This document shows positions 14,436 through 21,577 of a DNA stretch of 29,075 nucleotides, piece after piece. A program made the translations under genes and the position numbers. The number at the start of each line of letters is the position of its first letter. Within the stretch, counting starts at the first letter, position 1. The DNA is from a virus. Location of the stretch: positions 1 to 29,075 of the IMG/VR virus record IMGVR_UViG_3300031654_000017, one strand, 5' to 3'. The notes beneath the pieces were generated by a model, which saw only the letters and a list, made by a program, of their open reading frames with translations, searched no databases and was not told the DNA's origin.

Positions 14436-15089
14436 ATGGCTGATAGAAGAAAATATTTTAAGGAATATAAAATAAATAATAAAGAAAGAATAATTGAATC
14501 TAATAAACAATATAGAAAAAATAATAAAGAAAAATGTTTAAATGCTAATAAAAAATGGTGGAGTAATAACCCGAACTATATGAAAAAATGGAGAAAGCTT
14601 AACATTGATTATAATAGTAAATATTATGAAGTACATAAAGAGGACATTAAAGAACGGCATAGAAAATATTATAAAGTTCATTGTGAAGAAATAATGAAAT
14701 ATCGTAACAAATATGAAAAGGTTAAACGTAAAACAGATATGAAATATAATCTAAATAATAGAATACGTATATTAATATGGAAATCATTAAAAGGTAATAA
14801 AAATGGTAAGCATTGGGAAAATCTTGTAGGGTACAAATTAGATGATTTAATCAAACATTTAAAAACAACGATGCCAGAAGGCTATACCTGGGAGGATTAT
14901 TTAAAAGGTAGACTTCATATAGACCATAAAATCCCTGTTACTGCTTTTAACTTTACAAGACCAGAACATATCGATTTTAAAAGATGTTGGGGTTTAAAAA
15001 ACCTTCAGTTGCTACCAGTAAAAGAGAATTTAGTTAAACATAATAAATTATCTAAACCATTCCAACCTGCATTAAAACTGGGTTTTTAA
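14436..15089 (+). CDS. HNH homing endonuclease (free-standing)
   Basis: 217 residues. The N-terminal half is Lys/Asn/Tyr-rich repeats (KYFKEYKINNKERI, KYYEVHKEDIKERHRKYYK), probably DNA-contacting helices. Then comes a phage HNH signature: SLKGNKNGKHWENLVGYKL, WEDYLKGRLHIDHKIPVTAF (H-I-D-H core), and WGLKNLQLLPVKENLVKHNK. Such enzymes make site-specific cuts and spread by homing. It is more AT-rich than its neighbours, which fits insertion. It sits just after the pseudoknotted RNA; I see no interrupted gene or group I intron core around it. The weak AGGGGT ribosome site suggests low expression. Confidence 0.85.
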   Translation: MADRRKYFKEYKINNKERIIESNKQYRKNNKEKCLNANKKWWSNNPNYMKKWRKLNIDYNSKYYEVHKEDIKERHRKYYKVHCEEIMKYRNKYEKVKRKTDMKYNLNNRIRILIWKSLKGNKNGKHWENLVGYKLDDLIKHLKTTMPEGYTWEDYLKGRLHIDHKIPVTAFNFTRPEHIDFKRCWGLKNLQLLPVKENLVKHNKLSKPFQPALKLGF

Positions 15090-15113
15090 TAAAAGATATA
15101 CAAACCAGCGGAG

Positions 15114-15186
15114 CTTTTCTTTTTCTTTTGTTAGTGTTTTTCTTTTTCTTTTATTATTTTTTTTGTTTTTCTTTTTCTTTTTCTTT
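15114..15186. other. Polypyrimidine (T/C) tract
   Basis: A 73-base run, about 90 percent T or C on the + strand, built of repeated CTTTTT units with few purines. It is not coding. Possible roles: unwinding or triplex-prone DNA, a primase or packaging signal, or a transcript-release region after the HNH gene. It lies at the late/early boundary. Confidence 0.6.
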
Positions 15187-15188
15187 GT

Positions 15189-15233
15189 CGATAACCTATC
15201 CTTCCAGAAACATAGCCTATATATAGGGTATCG
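15189..15233. repeat. Inverted repeat before the boundary terminator
   Basis: CGATAACCTAT (15189-15199) pairs with ATAGGGTATCG (15223-15233), 10 of 11 positions, around a 23-base loop that includes the palindrome CCTATATATAGG (15215-15226, overlapping the 3' arm). Could be a hairpin in RNA or a protein-binding site in DNA. Together with the tract before it and the terminator after it, this fills the 303-base gap at 15090-15392. Confidence 0.5.
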
Positions 15234-15269
15234 AAAAGGGCATATCATAATGGATATAGCCCTTTTTTT
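15234..15269 (+). terminator. Rho-independent terminator at late/early boundary
   Basis: GGGCATATC (15238-15246) pairs with GATATAGCCC (15253-15262) with one bulged A, loop ATAATG, flanked by AAAA before and seven Ts after (15263-15269). It ends late or HNH transcription before the early promoter at 15332. Confidence 0.85.
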
Positions 15270-15331
15270 ATTAAATAAATAAAAAAATATAAAAAAAAAG
15301 TGATTTATTTTAACATTTCTTATAAATATAT

Positions 15332-15360
15332 TTGACAAAAAGGTAAAAAGGGTATATTAT
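15332..15360 (+). promoter_or_regulatory. Early promoter 1
   Basis: TTGACA (15332-15337), 17-base spacer, TATTAT (15355-15360); an overlapping TATATT at 15-base spacing is also possible. The stretch from TTGACA to GGAAGG closely resembles early promoter 2 at 17961, including an AAAAAGGGTATA block. It stands in front of the whole replication block. Confidence 0.75.
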
Positions 15361-15392
15361 GTAATTAGGATAAGGAAGGAAGGAGAAAAGGA

Positions 15393-15770
15393 ATGAGAGA
15401 ATTTAAAGAAAACCTCAACAAAAACCATGGTAGGAAGCTCTTGAATTTTAGCTACAATGGCCGGGATTTTGAGATAAGAACTACCGACCACACCTACGAT
15501 CACCTGGAAAGAAAATATGACATGAATGTAGTCTGCGGAGATATAGTAGCCCTGGGGAAAGAAAGACTTTATAGATATGCAGACCAGGGAGACGATGTTG
15601 CAATCATAGACAAAGATCACGACTTAACCGTTATTATCACTTTTGAAGGAAAAGATTTAGGAGCGAATCAAATCAGGATCAGAACAGTCATTGATAAAAG
15701 CGATGTTTGGGTAAAAAGCGGAACCAGGATTTTTGAATTAAAAAATTATAGAGGAGGATTTTTGGAATGA
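15393..15770 (+). CDS. First early gene, hypothetical (125 aa)
   Basis: Ribosome site AAGGAG 7 bases upstream. Contains FEIRTTDHTYDHLERKYDMN, ALGKERLYRYADQGDDVAII and VIDKSDVWVKSGTRIFEL. The spaced His/Arg pattern and beta-rich second half are reminiscent of small RNase-like (BECR/DUF4258-type) folds, but this is weak. As the first gene after an early promoter it could be a host-takeover factor. Not recognised with certainty. Overlaps the next gene by 4 bases. Confidence 0.7.
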   Translation: MREFKENLNKNHGRKLLNFSYNGRDFEIRTTDHTYDHLERKYDMNVVCGDIVALGKERLYRYADQGDDVAIIDKDHDLTVIITFEGKDLGANQIRIRTVIDKSDVWVKSGTRIFELKNYRGGFLE

Positions 15771-15967
15771 AAATTGATCCGAATATAACACAACCAGATT
15801 ATACGACCATAAAAGGAAAATCACTTTGGATAGATACAGAACATTATGATGATTACTCTTCTGCTTGCAACTGCAAAATGTTAATCGGAGCAGATGGTAA
15901 ATTTTGGGGATATTCAGATGATGGGAGATTAATTAATCGAGATTATGGACATGGGATATTAAAATAA
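15767..15967 (+). CDS. Hypothetical small protein (66 aa)
   Basis: Starts as ATGA over the previous stop, with GAGGAGG upstream. It has a small beta-rich sequence with GKSLWIDTEHYDDYSSACNC and GKFWGYSDDGRLINRDYGHG. One CxC pair. Translationally coupled to the first early gene, so possibly a partner of it. Function unknown. Confidence 0.6.
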   Translation: MKIDPNITQPDYTTIKGKSLWIDTEHYDDYSSACNCKMLIGADGKFWGYSDDGRLINRDYGHGILK

Positions 15968-15992
15968 AGGAAGGGGATGAAGGAGAAAAGAA

Positions 15993-16130
15993 ATGTCAAA
16001 AACAGAGCTAAAAAAACTTGAGGCCTACACCAGGCACTTATTCATTTACAGACAGAAGGACAGGAAGCCAAAGGGAAATAAATCAAAGAAGGAAGGAGGA
16101 GCCCATGGAACTAAAAATATCCACATTTAA
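15993..16130 (+). CDS. Hypothetical basic peptide (45 aa)
   Basis: ATG 7 bases after AAGGAG. The peptide, MSKTELKKLEAYTRHLFIYR then a Lys/Gly-rich tail, is strongly basic and could bind nucleic acid. Its end overlaps the start of the next gene (16105) by 26 bases. Good ribosome site and operon spacing support it; no family recognised. Confidence 0.5.
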   Translation: MSKTELKKLEAYTRHLFIYRQKDRKPKGNKSKKEGGAHGTKNIHI

Positions 16131-16299
16131 AATTAAAATATCAAAACATGAAAAGGAAGTGGTTATGTTTACCGGAGGATTTGCATCACATACGGATTAC
16201 AGAGTAGTAGAAGGAGCGATCATGAGACGGCCGACCAGCTATGAATACCAGAAGATTTATAAGAAATTAAGAAACAGGCAGGGAAACCCTCTTATATAA
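16105..16299 (+). CDS. Hypothetical small protein (64 aa)
   Basis: ATG at 16105, after GGAGGAGCCC; the longer TTG-start frame from 16018 lies over the previous peptide and was rejected. Beta-rich: ISTFKIKISKHEKEVVMFTG, RPTSYEYQKIYKKL. The EKEVV and YEYQK signatures reappear in the 56-residue protein at 20653-20823, so the two may be distant relatives. Function unknown. Confidence 0.6.
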   Translation: MELKISTFKIKISKHEKEVVMFTGGFASHTDYRVVEGAIMRRPTSYEYQKIYKKLRNRQGNPLI

Positions 16300-16317
16300 A
16301 AAAGGAAGGAGGAAAAT

Positions 16318-16578
16318 ATGAGAATAGGGAAGGAAGGATACGATGTACCGGAATTTAATCAGGAAAAAGAAGACCAGGTAAAACTACAGGACGAGGTAGA
16401 AAAGGATTGGCTGGAATGCGATAACAAAGAAGAGATCCTGGAAGATTACTACCCGGACAGAATCGGCATAGATGATATAGATGAAATGTATAACGGATTA
16501 TCATGGGAGCAGAAACTTGAAATATATCTGGACCGGAATCCAGAGAAGAACATGGACCCGGATGATTATCCGTATTAG
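16318..16578 (+). CDS. Acidic hypothetical protein (86 aa)
   Basis: Ribosome site GGAAGGAGG. Highly acidic (about a third Asp/Glu): KLQDEVEKDWLECDNKEEIL, RIGIDDIDEMYNGLSWEQKL. An acidic small protein next to a DNA-repair ATPase could be a DNA-mimic inhibitor or a partner, but nothing specific is recognised. Ends 35 bases before the ATPase gene. Confidence 0.6.
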   Translation: MRIGKEGYDVPEFNQEKEDQVKLQDEVEKDWLECDNKEEILEDYYPDRIGIDDIDEMYNGLSWEQKLEIYLDRNPEKNMDPDDYPY

Positions 16579-16613
16579 GATAAAACAAAATATAAAATAA
16601 AGGAGTAAATAGA

Positions 16614-17924
16614 ATGAAAATTATTAATTTAAAATCACAGAACTTCAAAGGAATCGTAGCGATAGATATTACCCCCAAGAGTAATACAGTAGTTATCTCC
16701 GGGAAGAACGGAGCAGGAAAAACGTCAGCCATGGACAGCATATGGTATACCTTATGTTGGAAAGCAGGGTCAAAAGGTACGCCAATGCCGATACGGAAAG
16801 GAGAAAAGTTTGCCGAAGTTACTTTAACATTATGTGAGGATTTAACGGAGGAGCAGATAAAGCAAGGGGTAAAGCCAAAACCATTATTTATCGTGAACAG
16901 GAAGTGGACCTCAAACGATAATACATATCTAAAGGTTACCAATGCGGAGGGTTTTGTACCACCTTTACCACCACAAAAATTGCTGGATGAGTTTATCGGA
17001 TACTTAAGTTTTGACCCTGGGGAATTCTTAAGGATGAGCGGGAAAGAACAGAAGGAATTACTCATTAAAATAACCGGGTACGACTACACCAGCATGGAGA
17101 ATAAGATAAATGATTTAAGAGAAAAGAGAAGGAAACAAGGCCAGGAAGTGAAATTATTATCCGGAGCCAGAGAAGAGATAACCATCCCGGATCTGCCAGA
17201 GCAGTTAATAGATACTTCAAAATTATCTGACAAATACGACCAGGCAATAACCATTAATAATCAGATTACAATTGAAGAGGGAAAAGCAAAGGATTCAAAA
17301 AGATTTATAGATGAAGCAAAAGAAGAAATAAAGCGATTAGAGGAAGATATTAAAAAAAGAGAAGAAGCTCTTAAGACAAGCGAATTATGGTTATTAAGCA
17401 ATAAAGCAACCGATACCGAAAGTATAAAAACAGAGATAAATAATGCTTATACTATTAACGACCAGATTAAAGCCAGGGAGAGAAACAGAGCAGCGGACCA
17501 GAAACAGAAAGAATCACAGGAAGTCTATGATAAGTTTACCGAAGAGATAGATAAAAATGTGCTTGAGATGGGAGCAGCATTGCTGGCATCCTGGAGCAAG
17601 ATCCCGGACCAGAAATTAAGCCTGACAGAAGATGGGATAGCTTATGAAGGTATACCATTCTCCCAGATAGCATATTCAGAACAGCTAAAGGTAGCGATAG
17701 GAATTGCCATGGCCTTGAATCCAAAATTGAGAGTAATATTTATATCAGATTATTCTCTCCTGGATAGCGAAAGCAAAGAGGCCGTTAAGAAAATGTCTGA
17801 TAAGGAAGGATACCAGGTATGGGCTGAATCAGTAGACACCGGGGAATTTGGATTCCTTATTGAGGATGGGAAAGTGAAAGAGGAAATATTGGAGCACAAA
17901 CAAGAGGGATATCCGAGAGATTAA
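16614..17924 (+). CDS. SMC/RecF/Rad50-like ATPase (AAA_23 type)
   Basis: 436 residues. N-terminal LKSQNFKGIVAIDI is the opening strand typical of RecF/SbcC-like proteins. Walker A is SGKNGAGKTSAMDSIW (29-44). A coiled-coil arm spans about 165-300 (IDEAKEEIKRLEEDIKKREE). The C-terminal lobe has Walker-B-like RVIFISD (373-379) and an SxxLxxAIGIAMALNPKL region. Short arms and lack of a nuclease domain match phage ATPases that sit beside exonuclease/RecT modules; it probably helps recombination or end processing. Ribosome site AAGGAG. Confidence 0.85.
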   Translation: MKIINLKSQNFKGIVAIDITPKSNTVVISGKNGAGKTSAMDSIWYTLCWKAGSKGTPMPIRKGEKFAEVTLTLCEDLTEEQIKQGVKPKPLFIVNRKWTSNDNTYLKVTNAEGFVPPLPPQKLLDEFIGYLSFDPGEFLRMSGKEQKELLIKITGYDYTSMENKINDLREKRRKQGQEVKLLSGAREEITIPDLPEQLIDTSKLSDKYDQAITINNQITIEEGKAKDSKRFIDEAKEEIKRLEEDIKKREEALKTSELWLLSNKATDTESIKTEINNAYTINDQIKARERNRAADQKQKESQEVYDKFTEEIDKNVLEMGAALLASWSKIPDQKLSLTEDGIAYEGIPFSQIAYSEQLKVAIGIAMALNPKLRVIFISDYSLLDSESKEAVKKMSDKEGYQVWAESVDTGEFGFLIEDGKVKEEILEHKQEGYPRD

Positions 17925-17927
17925 AAG

Positions 17928-17947
17928 AGGCCGGGGAAACCTGGCCT
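17928..17947 (+). other. GNRA-loop hairpin after the ATPase gene
   Basis: AGGCCGGG-GAAA-CCTGGCCT, 8 bp with one G-T and a GAAA tetraloop, three bases after the stop codon. No T-run follows, so it may stabilise the mRNA end or act as a weak or factor-dependent terminator in front of early promoter 2. Confidence 0.6.
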
Positions 17948-17960
17948 GGTGAAAATACAT

Positions 17961-17989
17961 TTGACAAATTGACAAAAAGGGTATAGTAT
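17961..17989 (+). promoter_or_regulatory. Early promoter 2
   Basis: TTGACA (17961-17966), 17-base spacer, TAGTAT (17984-17989), or TATAGT at 15-base spacing. A second TTGACA (17969) lies in the spacer. Near-copy of the promoter at 15332 through GGGTATA and into GGAAGG, pointing to a duplicated promoter or operator unit driving the exonuclease-RecT operon. Confidence 0.7.
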
Positions 17990-18022
17990 TGTTAATAGAA
18001 TAGGAAGGAGGAGGATAACGGA

Positions 18023-18241
18023 ATGAGAACAGTAAAGAAAACATGGTTCACACATAATATCCCACACCAGGAAAGAATAAGCTACAAAGAAGCCTTAAGT
18101 GAATTAGTATTAATCTTCAGTAAATATTCCAGAAAAATCATAGACCAGAAATTAAGCCAGGGAGTAAAGCTGGGTAACGGAAGGGGAATGTTATACCAGG
18201 TATTAGTCATAACCAAGAAAGGAGGGAAAAAACAATGTTAG
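18023..18241 (+). CDS. Hypothetical protein (72 aa)
   Basis: First gene after early promoter 2, ribosome site AAGGAGGAGG. Basic, helix then strand: NIPHQERISYKEALSELVLI, SRKIIDQKLSQGVKLGNGRG, LYQVLVITKKGG. Overlaps the RHH gene by 7 bases. Function unknown; position suggests a regulator or an accessory of the recombination operon. Confidence 0.65.
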   Translation: MRTVKKTWFTHNIPHQERISYKEALSELVLIFSKYSRKIIDQKLSQGVKLGNGRGMLYQVLVITKKGGKKQC

Positions 18242-18411
18242 AAAAAAAGGATTACTGGAAAGACAGAAAGACGGTACGCATAGGGAAGAAACTACATACA
18301 AAATTAAAAATAATGGCATCCCAGAAGAACATGAAAATGGAAGCGTTGATAGAAGAATTAATTAATAAATCATTGGAAGAAAAAGGAGAGAAGAAAGATG
18401 GCAGTAACTGA
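18235..18411 (+). CDS. Ribbon-helix-helix DNA-binding protein (CopG/Arc type, 58 aa)
   Basis: ATG at 18235, 6 bases after AAAGGAGGG. The pattern KTVRIGKKLHTKLKIMASQK then MKMEALIEELINKSLEE is strand-helix-helix with a polar strand, as in small RHH repressors that bind operators as dimers. It could control early promoters 1 and 2. Overlaps the exonuclease gene by 14 bases. Confidence 0.7.
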   Translation: MLEKKDYWKDRKTVRIGKKLHTKLKIMASQKNMKMEALIEELINKSLEEKGEKKDGSN

Positions 18412-19360
18412 AGCTTATAAAAAATTAGTATATACCGAAGGGCTATCTAAACTTGAATGGTTAAATTGGAGACAAAAAGGGATAGGCGGATCAGATATAG
18501 CCTCCGTCTGCGGAATCAACCCATGGAAATCATCCCTGGCACTTTACTACGAGAAAACACAGCAGATTAAAGAGGATGGCCAGGAAAACCTTCCAGCGGA
18601 ATTGGGAACTTATCTTGAACCATTTATGAAAAGAAAATTTGAAAAGTGGTTTAATGAAAATGAAGGAACAGTTATAGAGGCAATATCTATGCCATGGCTA
18701 TTGCAAAGTTTAGAGAACCCAATAATGCTTGCGAATATAGATGGCTGGAGTAACCATCCCACAATAAAGGTAAATATTGTAATAGAATACAAAACTACTT
18801 CAGAGCGAAATTACAAAGAATGGCAAGAAGACAACCTACCCGATTATTACTATTTACAAGCTCAACATTATTTATATGTTACCGGAGCGCATTTGTGTTA
18901 TTTACCATTTTTAATTGGGAATAGAAAATTTGATGTAAAGATAATACAAAGGAACGAAGAGGTTATAAAGCAGATAGTAGAAAAGGCAAATTACTTCTGG
19001 AATAATTTTGTAATACCTAAAATACCACCAGCACCGGATGGAACAGAATCATCTGGAGAAGTATTATCAATGCTATACCCGAAAGAAGAAGAAGGTAAGA
19101 TTATAACATTAGAAGGAGAAGAATATCTTAAAGCTATAAATGATTTAGAAGAATTAAAACTAAAGAAAAAGGAAGCTGAACTGAATATAGATAGAATCAA
19201 CCAAATATTTAAAGCAAAAATGGGAACTGCTGAAATTGCGATATGTGGTAGTAAAAAAATAACCTGGAAAGAACAGGAAAGAAAGGAGTATATAGTAAGG
19301 GCAAGTAAATCAAGAGTATTTAGAATTTCAAATTATAAAGGAGGAAATGGGAATGACTAA
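18398..19360 (+). CDS. YqaJ-family phage exonuclease
   Basis: 320 residues. Signatures of the YqaJ/lambda-exonuclease PD-(D/E)XK nucleases: WRQKGIGGSDIASVCGINPW (25-43, with GGSD), GTYLEPFMKRKFE (E74), NIDGW (D115), VIEYKTT (E130-x-K132) and YYLQAQHYLYVTGA (Q154/Q156). These degrade one strand from double-strand ends to make 3' tails for annealing. It overlaps recT by 8 bases, the usual exonuclease/annealase pair. The C-terminal coiled coil (about 245-280) is an extra region common in phage members. Confidence 0.9.
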   Translation: MAVTEAYKKLVYTEGLSKLEWLNWRQKGIGGSDIASVCGINPWKSSLALYYEKTQQIKEDGQENLPAELGTYLEPFMKRKFEKWFNENEGTVIEAISMPWLLQSLENPIMLANIDGWSNHPTIKVNIVIEYKTTSERNYKEWQEDNLPDYYYLQAQHYLYVTGAHLCYLPFLIGNRKFDVKIIQRNEEVIKQIVEKANYFWNNFVIPKIPPAPDGTESSGEVLSMLYPKEEEGKIITLEGEEYLKAINDLEELKLKKKEAELNIDRINQIFKAKMGTAEIAICGSKKITWKEQERKEYIVRASKSRVFRISNYKGGNGND

Positions 19361-20264
19361 TACAAAGGGAACGCAAGTTTTGGAAAAGTTAAATGGAGTA
19401 AAGAAACAAGAAACATTAATGGAATGGGTACAGAAAATGAGACCACAATTAGAGAAAGCATTGCCAAAGCATATATCACCAGATAGGATATTAAGGATCG
19501 TAATAACCACGCTCCGAACAAATCCAAAATTGGGTAGTTGTGATAAAATGAGTTTTATAGCAGCGGTCATGCAGTCTGCCCAATTAGGGCTGGAACCGAA
19601 TACACCATTAGGAGAAGCATATATAATACCTTACAATTCTAAAAAGGGAATGATGGCACAATTCCAAATAGGCTATAAAGGGATCATAACTTTATGCCAG
19701 AACACCGGGCAATATAGGAGCATTTATGCCCACGAGGTTTTTAAGAATGATAAATTCTTTTACCAATTAGGATTACATAAGGATTTAGTTCACGTTCCCA
19801 CAGATGAACCCGAAGGAGAACCTATATATTTTTATGCAGTTTACCACCTTCTAAATGGCGGATATGATTTTGCGGTATGGAGTAAAAAGAAGGTAGAAAA
19901 CCATAGAGATAAATACAGCAAATCGGCTGATTACGATTCATCATCTTGGAAAACATCACCTATACCTATGTCATTGAAAACCGTATTGAAAGCAGCCTTA
20001 AATTATGCACCAAAGAGCATAGAACTAACCAGGCAGCTATCCATGGATGAAACGGTCAAGAAGGAAATTGCTCCTGATATGTCAGAAGTACCAGCAGAGG
20101 AATTTGATATTACACCAATAGAAGAAAAACCTAAAGAGGCAGTCAACAAGAAGACAAGGGAAGTAACCCAGGAAGAATTAAATAAAGTAGAAGAAGCAGT
20201 TAATGAAAAATATGACCCATTAGAATCTGGTTCGGATTCCGGAGAGGGTAGTACTATAAATTAA
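19353..20264 (+). CDS. recT: RecT-family single-strand annealing protein
   Basis: 303 residues from ATG 19353, 8 bases after AAAGGAGG (ATG 19347 is too close to the ribosome site). RecT features: RILRIVITTLRTNPKLGSCD, SFIAAVMQSAQLGLEPNTPL, GEAYIIPYN, FQIGYKGIITLCQNTGQYRS, PIPMSLKTVLKAALNYAP. It coats the 3' tails made by YqaJ and anneals homologous strands. The C-terminus (about 235-303) is acidic and disordered, as in many annealases that recruit SSB. Confidence 0.92.
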   Translation: MTNTKGTQVLEKLNGVKKQETLMEWVQKMRPQLEKALPKHISPDRILRIVITTLRTNPKLGSCDKMSFIAAVMQSAQLGLEPNTPLGEAYIIPYNSKKGMMAQFQIGYKGIITLCQNTGQYRSIYAHEVFKNDKFFYQLGLHKDLVHVPTDEPEGEPIYFYAVYHLLNGGYDFAVWSKKKVENHRDKYSKSADYDSSSWKTSPIPMSLKTVLKAALNYAPKSIELTRQLSMDETVKKEIAPDMSEVPAEEFDITPIEEKPKEAVNKKTREVTQEELNKVEEAVNEKYDPLESGSDSGEGSTIN

Positions 20265-20272
20265 AAATAAAA

Positions 20273-20428
20273 TTATGCCTGCCTGACACGCCTTTCTTGG
20301 AGGCCAGGCCTACGTAGGCCGAAAGGATGATAGTCAGCTAAGAATAGCATGGCAACCGGTTATCAAGATAATCCCGGTTGAGTACTGATGGGTTGCTGGA
20401 GTGGGGTATACCAGCCAGGCAGGCATAA
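20273..20428 (+). ncRNA. Multibranched structured RNA downstream of recT, undescribed
   Basis: 156 bases closed by a perfect 13-bp stem, TTATGCCTGCCTG (20273-20285) with CAGGCAGGCATAA (20416-20428). Inside: CCTTTC (20291-20296) with GAAAGG (20321-20326) enclosing GGCCT-ACGT-AGGCC (20307-20320); GCTA-AGAA-TAGC (20337-20348); CAACCGG (20353-20359) with CCGGTTG (20374-20380) capped by TTAT-CAAG-ATAA; and GCTGG (20395-20399) with CCAGC (20411-20415). This is a four-branch junction with no open frame and no U-tract. It resembles a stable functional RNA rather than a terminator; I cannot assign it to a family. Confidence 0.7.
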
Positions 20429-20455
20429 AATAAAAAAGGAAGGAGAAAAAAGAAA

Positions 20456-20656
20456 ATGGAAAAGAAAGAAACAGAAGGGAAGGTAATTATACAGCAGGCA
20501 GTAGACCATAAAAAGTTATATATTTATCATAGATTGAGAGAAGCAAAAGAACTGATGGATGAGATTGATAAGGTAAACAGAATGACAGAAAAGGAATTTG
20601 AAGATTATGAGAATAGAATTGGAATAAATACATATTATATGGAGGAGAAATTATGA
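20456..20656 (+). CDS. Hypothetical helical protein (66 aa)
   Basis: Ribosome site GGAAGGAG upstream of ATG 20456, first gene after the structured RNA. Charged helical sequence: VDHKKLYIYHRLREAKELMD, RMTEKEFEDYENRIGI. Overlaps the next gene by 4 bases. Function unknown; typical small early phage protein. Confidence 0.6.
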   Translation: MEKKETEGKVIIQQAVDHKKLYIYHRLREAKELMDEIDKVNRMTEKEFEDYENRIGINTYYMEEKL

Positions 20657-20823
20657 GAATTAAAAGATACGATACCATAACCAACAAAGAGAAGGAAGTA
20701 GTATTCGGGGAGGTTGTAAAGAGTTTTGAAGGGAAATTAAAAAACATTGAAATAACTTATAAATTATTAGGGAATAAGACTCTCAAAAATGGCAGATACG
20801 AATACCAAAAGAAGGTAAATTAA
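20653..20823 (+). CDS. Hypothetical small protein (56 aa)
   Basis: ATG 20653 with GGAGGAG upstream, coupled to the preceding gene. Beta-rich: MRIKRYDTITNKEKEVVFGE, IEITYKLLGN, GRYEYQKK. Shares EKEVV and YEYQK patterns with the 64-residue protein at 16105-16299. Function unknown. Confidence 0.6.
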   Translation: MRIKRYDTITNKEKEVVFGEVVKSFEGKLKNIEITYKLLGNKTLKNGRYEYQKKVN

Positions 20824-20824
20824 T

Positions 20825-20899
20825 ATGGCAGCAACATTTATTCAATACATTTTAGGAAGTATAGGAATGGTAATATTTTATTTAATATTTTCAAGATAG
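20825..20899 (+). CDS. Single-TM microprotein (24 aa)
   Basis: ATG one base after the previous stop, AAGAAGG 12-15 bases upstream. The peptide MAATFIQYILGSIGMVIFYL plus IFSR is nearly all one membrane helix with a final Arg. Its stop merges into the ribosome site of the next gene (TAGGAGGG). Could be a small membrane regulator or noise; operon fit favours a real microprotein. Confidence 0.45.
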   Translation: MAATFIQYILGSIGMVIFYLIFSR

Positions 20900-20908
20900 G
20901 AGGGAAGT

Positions 20909-21136
20909 ATGGATAACCTGGAATATTTAGAGAAAAACAAGAGAAGAGATGAGGAATGGTTTAAGAATAATGGTTTTGAATTGGACCAGATGTTGAGCAA
21001 TTTTAATTTTACTTATAGAAACATGAAAGCCATGGAAATTATAGCAGAGGAACTTTGTAGGTTAAAAAATATAATGCTCGATGTAGTGGAAAACGGAAGC
21101 CATACAATGCCGAGCATAAGAGTAAGAATACAATAA
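20909..21136 (+). CDS. Hypothetical helical protein (75 aa)
   Basis: Ribosome site AGGAGGG. Helical, charged: NLEYLEKNKRRDEEWFKNNG, NMKAMEIIAEELCRLKNIML, ending in a short strand SIRVRIQ. No family recognised. Seventeen bases before the RNase H gene. Confidence 0.6.
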   Translation: MDNLEYLEKNKRRDEEWFKNNGFELDQMLSNFNFTYRNMKAMEIIAEELCRLKNIMLDVVENGSHTMPSIRVRIQ

Positions 21137-21152
21137 AATAAGAGGAGGAGAG

Positions 21153-21566
21153 ATGACCACATTAGCAATCCAGACAGACGGTTCATGCATGCCGAATCCA
21201 GGGGAAATGGGGATCGGAATAGTTATATATGAAGATGGGAACGTAAAGGACACCATCAGCGAATACATAGGGGAAGGTACAAACAATATAGCGGAATACC
21301 AGGCTATGATAAGAGGCCTGGAGGAAATAAAGAAAAGAAAAAAACCAGGAGACAAAGTGATGGTATTCGTAGACAGCCTGTTAATATTAAGGCAAGCCAA
21401 AGGAAATTGGAAGGTAAAAAAAGAAGAGCTTAAACTATTTTGCGAAAGAGCGAAGGAACTAATAAAAGAAATAAAAGATATTGAAATAATATGGAATGGC
21501 CGGGAGGAGAATGGTATAGCAGACAGACTGGCAAAGGAAGCGATCGTATTAAAAAAAGGAAAATAG
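21153..21566 (+). CDS. RNase HI-like ribonuclease
   Basis: 137 residues, ribosome site AGAGGAGG. RNase H fold with catalytic acids in place: TDGSCMPNPGEMGIGIVIYE (D9), NNIAEYQAMIRGLEEI (E48), VFVDSLLIL (D74), and GIADRLAKEA (D124). It resembles the compact RNase HI-like family lacking a basic protrusion. It degrades RNA in RNA-DNA hybrids, here probably removing replication primers or R-loops. Confidence 0.88.
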   Translation: MTTLAIQTDGSCMPNPGEMGIGIVIYEDGNVKDTISEYIGEGTNNIAEYQAMIRGLEEIKKRKKPGDKVMVFVDSLLILRQAKGNWKVKKEELKLFCERAKELIKEIKDIEIIWNGREENGIADRLAKEAIVLKKGK

Positions 21567-21577
21567 GAGGAAGGAAT

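Noticed and set aside
14296-15089. Type III toxin-antitoxin (RNA pseudoknot antitoxin, terminator, toxin gene)
   Set aside because: The layout is similar, but the RNA has no tandem repeats and the downstream protein is a clear HNH endonuclease, not a ToxN-like RNase.
14296-15089. IscB/IshB-type omega-RNA with HNH effector
   Set aside because: The protein has no RuvC or PLMP-like segment and resembles ordinary phage homing HNH enzymes; the RNA is short and has its own terminator. Not excluded by search.
14296-15089. Group I intron with HNH
   Set aside because: No split gene on either side and the RNA ends in a U-tract terminator; no P7-like core recognised.
15993-16299. TTG-start frame from 16018 as one 93-residue protein
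   Set aside because: ATG at 16105 has a better ribosome site, and the extension overlaps a peptide with its own site.
16355-17065. 236-codon minus-strand frame
   Set aside because: Opposite the ATPase gene with clear Walker motifs; leucine/serine-rich shadow composition.
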